A stretch of 35,243 bases of DNA from a bacterium (GCA_030427825.1 JAUICO010000049.1:1-35243); one strand, 5' to 3'. Counted from the stretch's first letter, positions 8,828 through 16,528 are shown. The notes: generated by a model from the letters alone, not told the origin. Numbers and translations are program-made.

Positions 8828-9721
8828 TTGGATGTAGTTGCCGTAAGTGGAGCGAGCGGGCTGGTCGGCAGCCGCCTTTGCGGGCACCTGGAGTCGCTGG
8901 GTGTTCGGGTTGTGCGCCTCGTGAGGCGACCTCCTCAGAACGAGGACGAGCTGCAATGGAGCCCGGGGCAGCCGCTGTCACCGTCGCTGCTTGAGCCCAT
9001 GGACGCTGTCGTACACCTCGCCGGAGCCGGCGTCGCGGACAAGCGGTGGACCCGGGCTCGACGCGAGATCATCTTGTCCAGCCGCGTCGACGGGACACGA
9101 AGCATCGCAGAGGCAATCGCCGGCTCTGAGACGCCCCCAGTTCTCGTGTCTGCCTCTGCCATTGGGATTTACGGCGACCGTGGCGACGAGCGACTCGGCG
9201 AAGAGTCGGCGTCGGGCGATGGCTTTCTCGCCGAGGTATGCAGGGCCTGGGAGGACGCCGCAGAACCGGCGAGGCGGGCGGGCGCACGCGTCGTGCATGC
9301 CCGCTTCGGGATCGTGCTGCATCCTGCCGGAGGCGCGCTCAAGAAGATGCTGCTCCCATTTCGTGCGGGCGTTGGCGGGCGACTCGGCAACGGCCGGCAA
9401 TACATGAGCTGGGTCTCTCTGGACGACGCCGTCCGAGCGCTCGTCTTCGCGCTCGACAGTCCCGGAATCGAGGGCCCGATGAACGTTGTGTCGCCCAATC
9501 CTGAGTCGAACCGCGACTTCACCCGCATGCTCGGCGGTGTATTGGGTCGTCCGACGCTAATTCCGGCGCCGGCCGCGGCGTTGCGCGCGACATTCGGGGA
9601 AATGGCGGACGAGACGATGCTCGCCGGCGCGAAGGTTATGCCGGACGCCCTTCTCGCCGCGGGATTCTGCTTCGATCATCCGCAACTTGACGGCGCCCTG
9701 CGCGCGATGCTCGCCGACTGA
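8828..9721 (+). CDS. TIGR01777-family NAD(P)-dependent epimerase (SDR fold)
   Basis: A 297-residue atypical short-chain dehydrogenase of the TIGR01777 (YfcH-like) family. The start is TTG at 8828, with AGGAG about 12 nt upstream; no in-frame ATG is close. The Rossmann motif GASGLVGSRL is at residues 8-17. 'SASAIGIYGDRGDE' is the hallmark of the family, where the usual YxxxK catalytic pair is altered. Also present are SWVSLDDAVRAL and the C-terminal block PNPESNRDFTRMLG...RPTLIPAP, both typical. The substrate of this family is not established. The gene is alone on its transcript apart from the rhomboid gene 58 bp downstream. Confidence 0.9.
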   Translation: MDVVAVSGASGLVGSRLCGHLESLGVRVVRLVRRPPQNEDELQWSPGQPLSPSLLEPMDAVVHLAGAGVADKRWTRARREIILSSRVDGTRSIAEAIAGSETPPVLVSASAIGIYGDRGDERLGEESASGDGFLAEVCRAWEDAAEPARRAGARVVHARFGIVLHPAGGALKKMLLPFRAGVGGRLGNGRQYMSWVSLDDAVRALVFALDSPGIEGPMNVVSPNPESNRDFTRMLGGVLGRPTLIPAPAAALRATFGEMADETMLAGAKVMPDALLAAGFCFDHPQLDGALRAMLAD

Positions 9722-9779
9722 CGCTTGACAGCGCTCCCGCGAGGTCGAGTTTTGCGAGCACACCCTTCTCAGGAACCTG

Positions 9780-10508
9780 ATGCGACAACAGCCCATGTTT
9801 GCGTTTCCGCCGCTGACGCCGATGGTCAAGCGGCTGCTCATCGCACTGAGCGTCATTTTCGTTGTCCAGGTGGTGGTCGGCGCCGCCGTCGGGTTCCGGA
9901 GCCACACCTGGCTGCAGATCAACCGGCCGGTGTTTCTGTACACACCGGCCTTTCTTGACGGCTTTGTCTGGCAGCCGCTGACCTACATGTGGCTGCACTC
10001 GGTTCAGGGCTTCGGCCACCTGTTCTCGAACCTGATCGTGCTGTACTTCTTCGGTACCGGCGTCGAGCGTCGCCTGGGCAGCCGCCGCTTTCTGACGCTG
10101 TATCTCGCCGCCGGGGTCATCGGCGGTCTGACAGTCATCGTCGCCGACCTGCTGCTGCCCTTGTTTACGGGCTGGTACGTGGTGCCGACGGTGGGCGCCT
10201 CGGGCGCCGTCGCCGGCGTGATGGCAGCGCTCTGCTGGATGCACCGCGACGAAGATCTGAACCTCATCCTCTTCCGGCTCAAAGGATGGCACCTGTTGCT
10301 GGTGATCATCGCCTTCGACATCCTGAGCGCGCTGATGGGGCGCGGCGTCAGCATCGCCGCTCACTTCGGAGGCCTCGCTACCGGGGTCGCCTGGATGAGC
10401 TTCAAGAAGGGACCGCCGGACCCCTGGCAGACCTTCCGGCTGTGGCGGGCACGGCGGAAGATGCGGGCGATCAGCGGGGGGCGCGACGAGCGGACCTTTC
10501 TGCACTGA
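9780..10508 (+). CDS. Rhomboid-family intramembrane serine protease
   Basis: A 242-residue polytopic membrane protein with about six hydrophobic helices. Three rhomboid hallmarks are visible: HLFSN (His80, Asn84; oxyanion region) in the second helix, GASG with catalytic Ser141, and AHFGG with catalytic His195 in the last core helix. The catalytic dyad is complete, so it should be an active protease that cuts substrates within the membrane rather than a pseudo-rhomboid. The basic C-terminal tail (about residues 208-242) is probably cytoplasmic. The ATG at 9780 has AGGA five bases before it. A second ATG at codon 6 is possible. The substrate is not evident from the neighbours. Confidence 0.92.
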   Translation: MRQQPMFAFPPLTPMVKRLLIALSVIFVVQVVVGAAVGFRSHTWLQINRPVFLYTPAFLDGFVWQPLTYMWLHSVQGFGHLFSNLIVLYFFGTGVERRLGSRRFLTLYLAAGVIGGLTVIVADLLLPLFTGWYVVPTVGASGAVAGVMAALCWMHRDEDLNLILFRLKGWHLLLVIIAFDILSALMGRGVSIAAHFGGLATGVAWMSFKKGPPDPWQTFRLWRARRKMRAISGGRDERTFLH

Positions 10509-10525
10509 GTGACCGCGTCGCGCGT

Positions 10526-10587
10526 GGACTGCGCCCCACTGATCACGGGCGAAGATCGCCCCGCGTTCCCTTGACGGACTGCGCCCC
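10526..10587 (+). promoter_or_regulatory. Tandem 12-bp direct repeats upstream of gap
   Basis: GGACTGCGCCCC occurs twice, at 10526-10537 and 10576-10587, exactly 50 bp apart. Each copy is followed within 1-3 bases by a TGAT. The second copy overlaps the spacer of a candidate promoter (TTGACG at 10571). Fifty base pairs is close to five helical turns, so a dimeric or cooperative regulator of the glycolytic genes could bind both on one face of the DNA. Confidence 0.4.
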
Positions 10588-10598
10588 TGTGATAGGCC
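10571..10598 (+). promoter_or_regulatory. Candidate sigma-70 promoter for gap
   Basis: TTGACG (10571-10576) is followed after 16 bp by TAGGCC (10593-10598), about 80 bp before the gap start codon. The -35 is good and the -10 is weak. Part of a direct repeat lies inside it, which suggests regulation. Confidence 0.35.
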
Positions 10599-10678
10599 CG
10601 CGCGGCACTCATTCACAGCGCACGAGGCCTGCCGCCGAGTCGGCCGCAGCCCGTCCGCCACTTCGCGCCGGAGAGCTC

Positions 10679-11674
10679 ATGATTCGCGTCGCCATTAACG
10701 GATTCGGCCGCATCGGCCGTGCTATCGCCCGCATCGCTTCCCAACGAGATGATGTCGAGATTTTCGCAGTCAACGACCTGACGGACGTCAACACCCTCGC
10801 ACACCTCTTCAAGAACGACTCGGTGCACGGGCGCTTCGACGGCACGGTGGAAGTTCGCGACGGCAACCTGGTGATCAACGGCGACGTGATGAACGTCACC
10901 GCAGAGCCCGACCCGGCGAAGCTGCCCTGGGCCGAGCACAACATCGACGTCGTCGTCGAGTGCACCGGATTCTTCCGTAAGCGCGAAGACGCCGCCAAGC
11001 ACATCGCTGCCGGCGCCCGCAAGGTCATCGTGTCGGCTCCCGGCAAGGGCGTGGACGCTACCATCGTCCTCGGTGTCAACGACGGCACCCTGACGGGCAA
11101 AGAAGAAGTCATCTCGTGCGGCTCATGCACGACGAACTGCCTCGCACCCCTGGCGAAGGTGCTCAACGACAGTGTTGGCATCAAGCGTGGAACGATGACC
11201 ACCATCCATGCGTACACGTCAGATCAGCGCATTCTCGACGCGCCGCACAGCGACCTGCGGCGCGCACGAGCTGCCGCGCTCTCGATGATCCCGACGTCGA
11301 CCGGTGCTGCAGTCGCAGTGGCCCAGGTCCTGCCGGAGCTCAAAGGGAAGCTCGACGGCATGGCGATTCGCGTCCCGACGCCGAACGTGTCCCTCGTCGA
11401 CCTCACCTTTGAGGCGAACCGCGACACCAGCGTTGAAGAGATCAAGGCACTGGTGAAGACCGCAGCCGACGGGCCGCTCAAGGGCATCCTTGCCTACGAG
11501 TCCGCGCCGCTGGTCAGCATCGACATGAACGGAAACCCGCACTCCTCCATCTTCGACGCTGAGTTGACGATGGTGCAGGACGGAAACTTCGTGAAGGTGC
11601 TGAGCTGGTACGACAACGAGAACGGCTTCTCGAACCGCATGGTCGAGCTGGCTGCGCTCTTCGGCAGCCGCTGA
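10679..11674 (+). CDS. gap: Glyceraldehyde-3-phosphate dehydrogenase (type I)
   Basis: A 331-residue GAPDH: glyceraldehyde-3-phosphate + NAD+ + Pi to 1,3-bisphosphoglycerate. The ATG at 10679 has GGAGAG about four bases before it. The N-terminal Rossmann motif is NGFGRIGR, and Asp33 (VNDLTD) predicts NAD+ preference. The catalytic Cys150 sits in SCGSCTTNC, with the partner His177 in TTIHAYT. C-terminal family blocks [19 protein letters not shown] and [11 protein letters not shown] are all present. The residues before the active-site Cys are odd: most relatives have (S/A)NAS, but here it is SCGS, adding a cysteine at 147 and a glycine at 148. It is followed by pgk and tpiA on the same strand. 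Confidence 0.97.
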   Translation: MIRVAINGFGRIGRAIARIASQRDDVEIFAVNDLTDVNTLAHLFKNDSVHGRFDGTVEVRDGNLVINGDVMNVTAEPDPAKLPWAEHNIDVVVECTGFFRKREDAAKHIAAGARKVIVSAPGKGVDATIVLGVNDGTLTGKEEVISCGSCTTNCLAPLAKVLNDSVGIKRGTMTTIHAYTSDQRILDAPHSDLRRARAAALSMIPTSTGAAVAVAQVLPELKGKLDGMAIRVPTPNVSLVDLTFEANRDTSVEEIKALVKTAADGPLKGILAYESAPLVSIDMNGNPHSSIFDAELTMVQDGNFVKVLSWYDNENGFSNRMVELAALFGSR

Positions 11675-11679
11675 ACGAC

Positions 11680-11697
11680 GGGCGCGCCGCCGCGCCC
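11680..11697 (+). other. GC-only intercistronic hairpin between gap and pgk
   Basis: GGGCGCG (11680-11686) and CGCGCCC (11691-11697) can form a perfect 7-bp stem with a CCGC loop, starting 5 nt after the gap stop. There is no T-run, so intrinsic termination is unlikely. It could stabilise the gap mRNA end or act as a processing site, giving gap more transcript than pgk. Confidence 0.4.
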
Positions 11698-11765
11698 TCT
11701 CGACATCGACAATCGCTGGGACTCTACATGCGCCGCAGAGCGGCTGACTCTCGTGTGAGCACGTC

Positions 11766-12977
11766 ATGGAACTGACCGGAATTCGATACCTCGGAGACCT
11801 CGATGTCGCCAATCGCACGGTGTTCGTGCGAGTCGACTTCAATGTACCGCTGACCGATGGCGAAGTTGGCGACGACGCGAGAATTCGCGGGGCGCTGGCG
11901 ACCATTGAGGCCCTCCGCGAGGCCGGCGCTCGGCTGGTCCTTGCAAGCCACCTCGGCCGCCCCCGAGGCAAGCGCGTCGAAGAGCTCTCGATGGTGCCCG
12001 TGGGCGCGAGACTCGCCGAGCTGATCGACCATGACGTAGTGGTGCCGGACGACTGCGTTGGCGACGGCGTCGAGAAGGTCGTCTCCGACCTCGGAGCCGG
12101 CGACGTCGCCCTGCTCGAGAATCTGCGCTTTCACGAGGCCGAAAGAGCGGCCGATGCGCTCTTCGCCGGGCAGCTTGCCGCGCTCGCTGACGTCTATGTG
12201 AACGACGCCTTTGGGACCTGCCACCGGGCGCACGCGTCGACCTACACGATGGTGCAGCACTTTCCCCACAGTCGCAGGGCGGCCGGCAACCTGGTGCAGC
12301 GCGAGCTGCAGTTCTTCGGCGAGCTGCTTACCAGGCCCGCCCGTCCCTTCGTCGGGATACTCGGCGGCGCGAAGGTGTCGGACAAGATCAAGGTCATCGA
12401 GAACCTGCTCGGTCGCCTGGATACGCTGCTTATCGGCGGCGCTATGGCCTACACCTTCCTCGCTGCGCAGGGCGTAGCAACCGGCGACAGCCTGGTCGAA
12501 GCCGACAAAGTCGACCTGGCCCGGACGCTCCTGGAATCTGCGGCCAACCGAAACACAGAGATCCTGTTACCGGTGGATCACGCAGTCGCACCCGACTTCA
12601 CAAGCTCTGAGCGCAGCGTCACAAGCGGGACGACGATCGACCGTGGTACAATGGCGCTCGACATCGGCCCCCGAACCATCAACCTCTTTGAAGAGAAGGT
12701 TCGCGGAGCGGGAACGATCATCTGGAACGGACCGCTCGGACTCTTCGAGCGCGAGCCTTTCCACCAGGGCACTTTCGCGCTGGCGAACGCCGTCGCGGAC
12801 TCTGATGCCGTCAGCGTCATCGGCGGTGGCGACAGCGCTGCGGCCGTGAAAGCGGCCGGACGCGCAGGCGATGTATCCCACGTATCGACCGGCGGCGGCG
12901 CCAGCCTCGAGTTCCTCGAGGGTCGCGATCTGCCGGGCATCGCGGCACTTCGTTCGGGACACAAGTTCTCAGAATAA
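11766..12977 (+). CDS. pgk: Phosphoglycerate kinase
   Basis: A 403-residue PGK: 1,3-bisphosphoglycerate + ADP to 3-phosphoglycerate + ATP, in the cytosol. N-terminal substrate-binding motifs: VDFNVPL (about 20-26), DARIR, SHLGRPRG (about 61-68), LENLRFHEAE, NDAFGTCHRAHAS. C-terminal nucleotide-binding motifs: GGAKVSDKI, WNGPLGLFE, GGGDSAAA and STGGGASLEFLEG. The length is normal for a bacterial PGK. The ATG at 11766 has only a weak ribosome site (GTGAG). The gene is 91 bp after gap and 41 bp before tpiA, the usual gap-pgk-tpiA order. Confidence 0.98.
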   Translation: MELTGIRYLGDLDVANRTVFVRVDFNVPLTDGEVGDDARIRGALATIEALREAGARLVLASHLGRPRGKRVEELSMVPVGARLAELIDHDVVVPDDCVGDGVEKVVSDLGAGDVALLENLRFHEAERAADALFAGQLAALADVYVNDAFGTCHRAHASTYTMVQHFPHSRRAAGNLVQRELQFFGELLTRPARPFVGILGGAKVSDKIKVIENLLGRLDTLLIGGAMAYTFLAAQGVATGDSLVEADKVDLARTLLESAANRNTEILLPVDHAVAPDFTSSERSVTSGTTIDRGTMALDIGPRTINLFEEKVRGAGTIIWNGPLGLFEREPFHQGTFALANAVADSDAVSVIGGGDSAAAVKAAGRAGDVSHVSTGGGASLEFLEGRDLPGIAALRSGHKFSE

Positions 12978-13018
12978 GCCTTAGAACAATTCACCCAACC
13001 CACTGCCGGAGAAGCAGA

Positions 13019-13774
13019 ATGACTCGTCGCCCATGGATCGTAGGTAACTGGAAGATGAACCTGATGCGCGGCGAAGCAATCACGCTCGCCCGCGAGGTCG
13101 CCGCTATCGCCCGGGACGTTGAAGGCCGGGTCGATGTCGGCATCGCCCCACCAGCGATCTGGCTTGACCCCTGCGTAGGTGCCGCCGACGGTACGCCGCT
13201 GGCGGTGTACGGCCAGAATTGCTCGACGGCCGAAAAGGGAGCGTTCACGGGCGACATCTCCGCGTCGATGTATCGTGACGCGGGGGCTGTGGGCACCCTT
13301 GTGGGTCACTCCGAGCGCCGCCATGTATTTGGCGAGACCGACGAACAGACCGCGACCAAGGTACAGCGGGCGCTTGAGCTGGGACTCGACGTGATACTCT
13401 GTGTAGGCGAGCTTCTCGACGAGCGGCGCAGCGGCGCCACCTTCGAGGTCGTGGAGCGGCAGCTTCGCGTCGCACTCGAAGGCATCGACCTTTCGCGCAT
13501 TACGATCGCATACGAGCCGGTTTGGGCAATTGGCACCGGTGAGGTCGCGACGCCGGAGCAGGCGCAGGAAGTGCACTCGCAGATTCGCGCCTGGGTACGC
13601 GAGAACTATGGCGACTCCGACGCTGACAGCATCCGCATCCAGTACGGCGGCTCAGCGAAGCCCGGAAACGCAGCCGGACTGCTGGCCGGCCCCGACGTCG
13701 ACGGGTTGCTGGTGGGTGGTGCGGCCCTCACCGCCGCGGACTTCGGGGCCATCATCTCAGCCGCAGCAGGCTGA
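13019..13774 (+). CDS. tpiA: Triosephosphate isomerase
   Basis: A 251-residue TIM barrel enzyme that interconverts dihydroxyacetone phosphate and glyceraldehyde-3-phosphate. All catalytic residues are present: Lys12 in NWKMN, His97 in GHSERR, and Glu166 in AYEPVWAIGTG. The phosphate-binding end IQYGGSAKPGNA and LLVGGAAL is conserved. The ATG at 13019 has GGAG about eight bases upstream. It closes the gap-pgk-tpiA set. No clear terminator hairpin with a T-run is seen in the 145 bp after the stop, but a new promoter for secG is present further on. Confidence 0.98.
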   Translation: MTRRPWIVGNWKMNLMRGEAITLAREVAAIARDVEGRVDVGIAPPAIWLDPCVGAADGTPLAVYGQNCSTAEKGAFTGDISASMYRDAGAVGTLVGHSERRHVFGETDEQTATKVQRALELGLDVILCVGELLDERRSGATFEVVERQLRVALEGIDLSRITIAYEPVWAIGTGEVATPEQAQEVHSQIRAWVRENYGDSDADSIRIQYGGSAKPGNAAGLLAGPDVDGLLVGGAALTAADFGAIISAAAG

Positions 13775-13919
13775 TCGCTGCGAGACTGCCGTGACCCGGC
13801 GAGGGCCGGCATCGCGAGTACGCGACGAGCATCGGATCGGCCTCACCTGAATCCCGCGGCGGGGCTTCTGCGGGCGGCCGCTGCCGCTTGCGTCGCGACC
13901 CGATCGCAGCATTGTTCCC

Positions 13920-13948
13920 TTGCTTCGCCCTGGCACGCGGTCTATGGT
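13920..13948 (+). promoter_or_regulatory. Candidate sigma-70 promoter for secG
   Basis: TTGCTT (13920-13925), a 17-bp spacer, then TATGGT (13943-13948), about 60 bp before the secG ATG. The rest of the 235-bp gap between tpiA and secG (13775-14009) shows no gene and no T-tailed terminator. Confidence 0.4.
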
Positions 13949-14009
13949 CCCGCGCCTTCACGCCCCGGCATTTCGTCAGCAGCGGGCGTTTCGACGAAAA
14001 AAAAGCGAT

Positions 14010-14498
14010 ATGAAAGCTGCACTCTATCTTCTGTACATCATCAACTGCTTCTTCCTGATCCTCGTCGTCCTCCTGCAGGCCGGCAAAGGGGACGGTCTCG
14101 CCGGACTCGGTGGGGGCGGCGGTTCTGCCGCTGTCTTTGGCGCACGCGGCGCCTCGACCCTGCTTCAGAAGCTGACGGTCGGCTCTGCCGGCGCGTTCAT
14201 GACGCTGAGTATCGTTCTCGCGATTATCACTTCCGGCACCGGCATCGCCGAATCCGGTTCCTACGATACGGAAGAACCGGCCGTGAGTGCACCGGTCGAG
14301 GGCTCATCAGGGGGCGGTGCAGCGACAACGCCACCACCGCCGGCCGCCGAGCAGACGCCGCCGGCGGCCGAAGCCGAGATCCCGGCAGAGCCGACACCCG
14401 CGGCCCCCGCAGCAGAGGCACCGGCTGTACCGACGCCCGCAGCGCCCCCCGCTGAGGCGCCGGCTGAGGGTGCGCCGGAAGAAGGTGGCGGAGAGTAG
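14010..14498 (+). CDS. secG: Preprotein translocase subunit SecG, with a long Ala/Pro/Glu tail
   Basis: A 162-residue inner-membrane subunit of the SecYEG channel. I choose the ATG at 14010 rather than upstream in-frame TTG codons, because MKAALYLLYIINCFFLILVVLLQ begins the first transmembrane helix directly, as in other SecG proteins. The family signature LLQAGKGDGLAGLGGGGGSA follows, then the second helix (about residues 55-73, GAFMTLSIVLAIITS). The last 75 residues are almost only Ala, Pro, Glu and Gly, a low-complexity tail not found in short SecG proteins such as that of E. coli. tRNA-Leu begins 63 bp after the stop. Confidence 0.93.
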   Translation: MKAALYLLYIINCFFLILVVLLQAGKGDGLAGLGGGGGSAAVFGARGASTLLQKLTVGSAGAFMTLSIVLAIITSGTGIAESGSYDTEEPAVSAPVEGSSGGGAATTPPPPAAEQTPPAAEAEIPAEPTPAAPAAEAPAVPTPAAPPAEAPAEGAPEEGGGE

Positions 14499-14505
14499 TC
14501 TTTTC

Positions 14506-14534
14506 TTGACCGCTGTGAGCCCGAAAGTTAAGGC
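14506..14534 (+). promoter_or_regulatory. Candidate promoter for tRNA-Leu
   Basis: TTGACC (14506-14511), a 17-bp spacer and TAAGGC (14529-14534) lie about 28 bp before the tRNA. A GC-rich stretch follows the -10, like the discriminators of stringently controlled stable-RNA promoters. Confidence 0.5.
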
Positions 14535-14561
14535 TCCGCGCCCGGTTTAGGACCGTACCTC

Positions 14562-14645
14562 GCGAGGGTGGTGGAACTGGTAGACACGCCAGACTAAGGA
14601 TCTGGTGGCCGCAAGGCTGTGGGGGTTCGACTCCCCCCTCTCGCA
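14562..14645 (+). tRNA. tRNA-Leu(AAG), A34 anticodon
   Basis: An 84-nt tRNA with all arms visible. Acceptor GCGAGGG (14562-14568) pairs with CTCTCGC (14638-14644), and the discriminator is A14645, as in leucine tRNAs. The anticodon stem CCAGA/TCTGG closes a 7-base loop CTAAGGA, with U33, anticodon AAG at 14596-14598 and G37. A long variable arm (GGC..GCC type) and T-arm GGGGG-TTCGACT-CCCCC follow. No CCA is encoded. Bacteria usually read CUU/CUC with a GAG anticodon; A34 is rare and raises the question of inosine editing by the TadA encoded about 2 kb downstream. Confidence 0.95.
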
Positions 14646-14672
14646 CTGAAAAGCGCACCTACAATCAACGGG

Positions 14673-14689
14673 TTCGGGCCCTGCCCGAA
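14673..14689 (+). other. Hairpin between tRNA-Leu and the terminator
   Basis: TTCGGGC (14673-14679), loop CCT, GCCCGAA (14683-14689): a perfect 7-bp stem 28 nt after the tRNA and 11 nt before the terminator. It may guide 3' trimming of the tRNA precursor or belong to a leader for serS. Confidence 0.4.
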
Positions 14690-14700
14690 ACAAGCGCGCA

Positions 14701-14724
14701 ACCCCGGCACAAGCCGGGGTTTTT
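14701..14724 (+). terminator. Rho-independent terminator after tRNA-Leu, upstream of serS
   Basis: ACCCCGGC (14701-14708), loop ACAA, GCCGGGGT (14713-14720), then a T5 run (14720-14724). It is a textbook intrinsic terminator for tRNA-Leu. It ends only 48 bp before the serS ATG, so it could also act as an attenuator of serS. Confidence 0.85.
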
Positions 14725-14772
14725 CGTTCAACAAGCGCGACCGCGAACCGGCGGTCACATGAGGTAGCCGCC

Positions 14773-16044
14773 ATGCTCGACCTACGCTTTGTGCTGCAGA
14801 ATCTGGACCTTGTTCGCGAGCGCACTGCGGCTCGTCGAACAGACTTCAACTTCGACGCCGTCGTCGCCCTGGCGGAGCAGCGACGGGAGGCGATCTATGC
14901 CTTCGAAACAACGCGTGCCGAACAGAAGAAGTCCAGCGGTGCGATGAAGTCGCTGAAGCCCGGCTCCGACGCGTTCAACGAGATGCGGGCGACGCTCAAG
15001 GAGATGTCCAACCGCGCGAGCGTCCTGGACGAAGACCGAAAGCGAATCGACGCCGAGATTTCGGAGCTGCTTCTGCACCTGCCGAACCTGCTGCAGGAAG
15101 CCGTGCCCGTGGGAGCGAGTGAGGACGACAACGTCGTCGTCGCCACGGTGGGCAGCGCCGGCAGCTACGAGTTTCCGGTGCTCGATCACGTCGACATCGG
15201 CGAGGGCCTGGGCATCTTCAACTTCGAAGCTGCCGCCAAGGTCTCCGGCGCCCGTTTTGTGTTCCTGTGTGGAGCCGGCGCTCGTCTGGAGCGGGCGCTC
15301 ATCAACTTCATGCTCGACATCCATACGCGTGAGCACGGCTACGAGGAGATGTGGACGCCCTTCATCGTCTCCCGCGAGGCGATGACCGGGACGGGCCAGC
15401 TGCCGAAGTTCGAAGAGGACGCCTTTCGCACCGATTCGGATCACTTTCTGATCCCGACGGGGGAAGTTCCGCTGACCAATTTCTTTCGTGACGAGCTCAT
15501 GGAGTCTCTGGACGCGACGGTGCGGGTCTGCGGCTTTACGCCCTGCTTTCGCTCCGAGGCGGGCAGCCACGGACGCGACACGCGCGGTCTGATTCGGCAG
15601 CACCAGTTCGATAAGGTGGAGCTCGTGAAGGTCTGCCGCCCCGAAAACAGCAACGACGAGCATGACGCCCTGACAGCGGACGCGTGCAGCATCCTGGACC
15701 GCCTTGAGCTGCCCTACCGAAAGATGGAGCTCTGTTCGGCGGACGTCGGCTTTGGCGCGGCGCGTTGCTTTGATCTTGAGGTGTGGCTGCCCTCACAGGA
15801 GACCTATCGTGAGATCAGCTCCTGCTCGAATTTCGAATCGTTTCAGTCACGCCGGGCGGGCATTCGGTTCCGCGATGAAGACGGTCGGCCGCAGTTTGCG
15901 CACACGATCAACGGCAGCGGACTCGCCGTGGGCCGTACGATGGTGGCGCTGCTGGAGAACTTTCAGGAAGCTGACGGCAGCGTGACGATCCCCGACGCGC
16001 TGCGGCCATGGTTTGGCGCAGATCGCATCACCCGTCGTTCGTGA
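14773..16044 (+). CDS. serS: Seryl-tRNA synthetase
   Basis: A 423-residue class II aminoacyl-tRNA synthetase that charges tRNA-Ser with serine. The ATG at 14773 has GAGG (14761-14764) eight bases before it. Residues about 30-100 form the long antiparallel coiled-coil arm that grips the long variable arm of tRNA-Ser. Class II motif 2 is in CFRSEAGSHGRDTRGLIRQH, and motif 3 in NGSGLAVGRTMVALLENFQ. The C-terminus (GSVTIPDALRPWFG) is typical. All four serine tRNA genes follow within 1.3 kb, starting 88 bp after the stop. I see no good promoter in the 48 bp between the terminator and the start codon. Confidence 0.97.
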   Translation: MLDLRFVLQNLDLVRERTAARRTDFNFDAVVALAEQRREAIYAFETTRAEQKKSSGAMKSLKPGSDAFNEMRATLKEMSNRASVLDEDRKRIDAEISELLLHLPNLLQEAVPVGASEDDNVVVATVGSAGSYEFPVLDHVDIGEGLGIFNFEAAAKVSGARFVFLCGAGARLERALINFMLDIHTREHGYEEMWTPFIVSREAMTGTGQLPKFEEDAFRTDSDHFLIPTGEVPLTNFFRDELMESLDATVRVCGFTPCFRSEAGSHGRDTRGLIRQHQFDKVELVKVCRPENSNDEHDALTADACSILDRLELPYRKMELCSADVGFGAARCFDLEVWLPSQETYREISSCSNFESFQSRRAGIRFRDEDGRPQFAHTINGSGLAVGRTMVALLENFQEADGSVTIPDALRPWFGADRITRRS

Positions 16045-16086
16045 GATTGGCGTGGGTGAATCGGGCTGATTTCGGCGCCTTGTCGC

Positions 16087-16116
16087 TTGCATTCGGAAGA
16101 TGCCGCGTGCTAGATG
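16087..16116 (+). promoter_or_regulatory. Candidate promoter for tRNA-Ser(UGA) cluster
   Basis: TTGCAT (16087-16092), an 18-bp spacer and TAGATG (16111-16116), 16 bp before the first tRNA-Ser. It could drive the tRNA-Ser(UGA)-tRNA-Ser(GCU)-tRNA-Arg group. Confidence 0.4.
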
Positions 16117-16132
16117 CCGCTTCCCTCAATTT

Positions 16133-16215
16133 GGGGGAGTGGCCGAGTGGTTTAAGGCGGCGGTCTTGAAAACCGTTGTACGAAAGTACCGGGGGTTCGA
16201 ATCCCTCCTCCTCCG
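16133..16215 (+). tRNA. tRNA-Ser(UGA)
   Basis: Class II tRNA. Acceptor GGGGGAG pairs with CTCCTCC (one G-U), with discriminator G16215. Anticodon loop CTTGAAA with TGA at 16167-16169, reading UCA (and by wobble UCG/UCU). A long variable arm (GTAC..GTAC) is the main identity element for SerRS. No encoded CCA. Confidence 0.96.
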
Positions 16216-16308
16216 CTCGGAACGCTGTAACGGTTCTTTGAAAACACGGAAGAACGACGCCTATTTCCCCTCCTGGCGAGACGCTCTGCGTCGACCTGAT
16301 GAGGGGTT

Positions 16309-16396
16309 GGAGTGGTGGCCGAGTGGCTGAAGGCGCGCGCTTGCTAAGCGTGTGAACGTTAATAGCGTTCCGAGGGTTCGAATCCCTCCCACTCCG
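16309..16396 (+). tRNA. tRNA-Ser(GCU)
   Basis: Acceptor GGAGTGG pairs with CCACTCC, discriminator G16396. Anticodon loop TTGCTAA with GCT at 16343-16345, reading AGC/AGU. The variable arm is GAACG..CGTTC. No encoded CCA. It follows tRNA-Ser(UGA) by 93 bp. Confidence 0.97.
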
Positions 16397-16454
16397 CTGG
16401 CGGCATTGCCGCCTTCATGAGACGCATCGCGCCGCCGCATGAGATTGATATTTT

Positions 16455-16528
16455 GCACCCGTAGCTCAACTGGATAGAGCACCGGTCTACGGAACCGGAG
16501 GTTTCAGGTTCGAATCCTGACGGGTGCG
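16455..16528 (+). tRNA. tRNA-Arg(ACG)
   Basis: A 74-nt class I tRNA. Acceptor GCACCCG pairs with CGGGTGC, discriminator G16528. Anticodon stem CCGGT/ACCGG, loop CTACGGA, anticodon ACG at 16489-16491. In bacteria A34 of this tRNA is deaminated to inosine by TadA so that it can read CGU, CGC and CGA. The tadA gene begins 66 bp downstream. No encoded CCA. Confidence 0.97.

Noticed and set aside
9636..10661. A 341-codon minus-strand open frame over the rhomboid gene
   Set aside because: The rhomboid has an intact catalytic dyad on the plus strand, and the antisense product resembles no protein.
9989..10678. An upstream extension of the gap frame into the rhomboid gene
   Set aside because: GAPDH homologues begin at the [13 protein letters not shown] block, and a good ribosome site precedes the ATG at 10679. 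The extension is out-of-frame rhomboid sequence.
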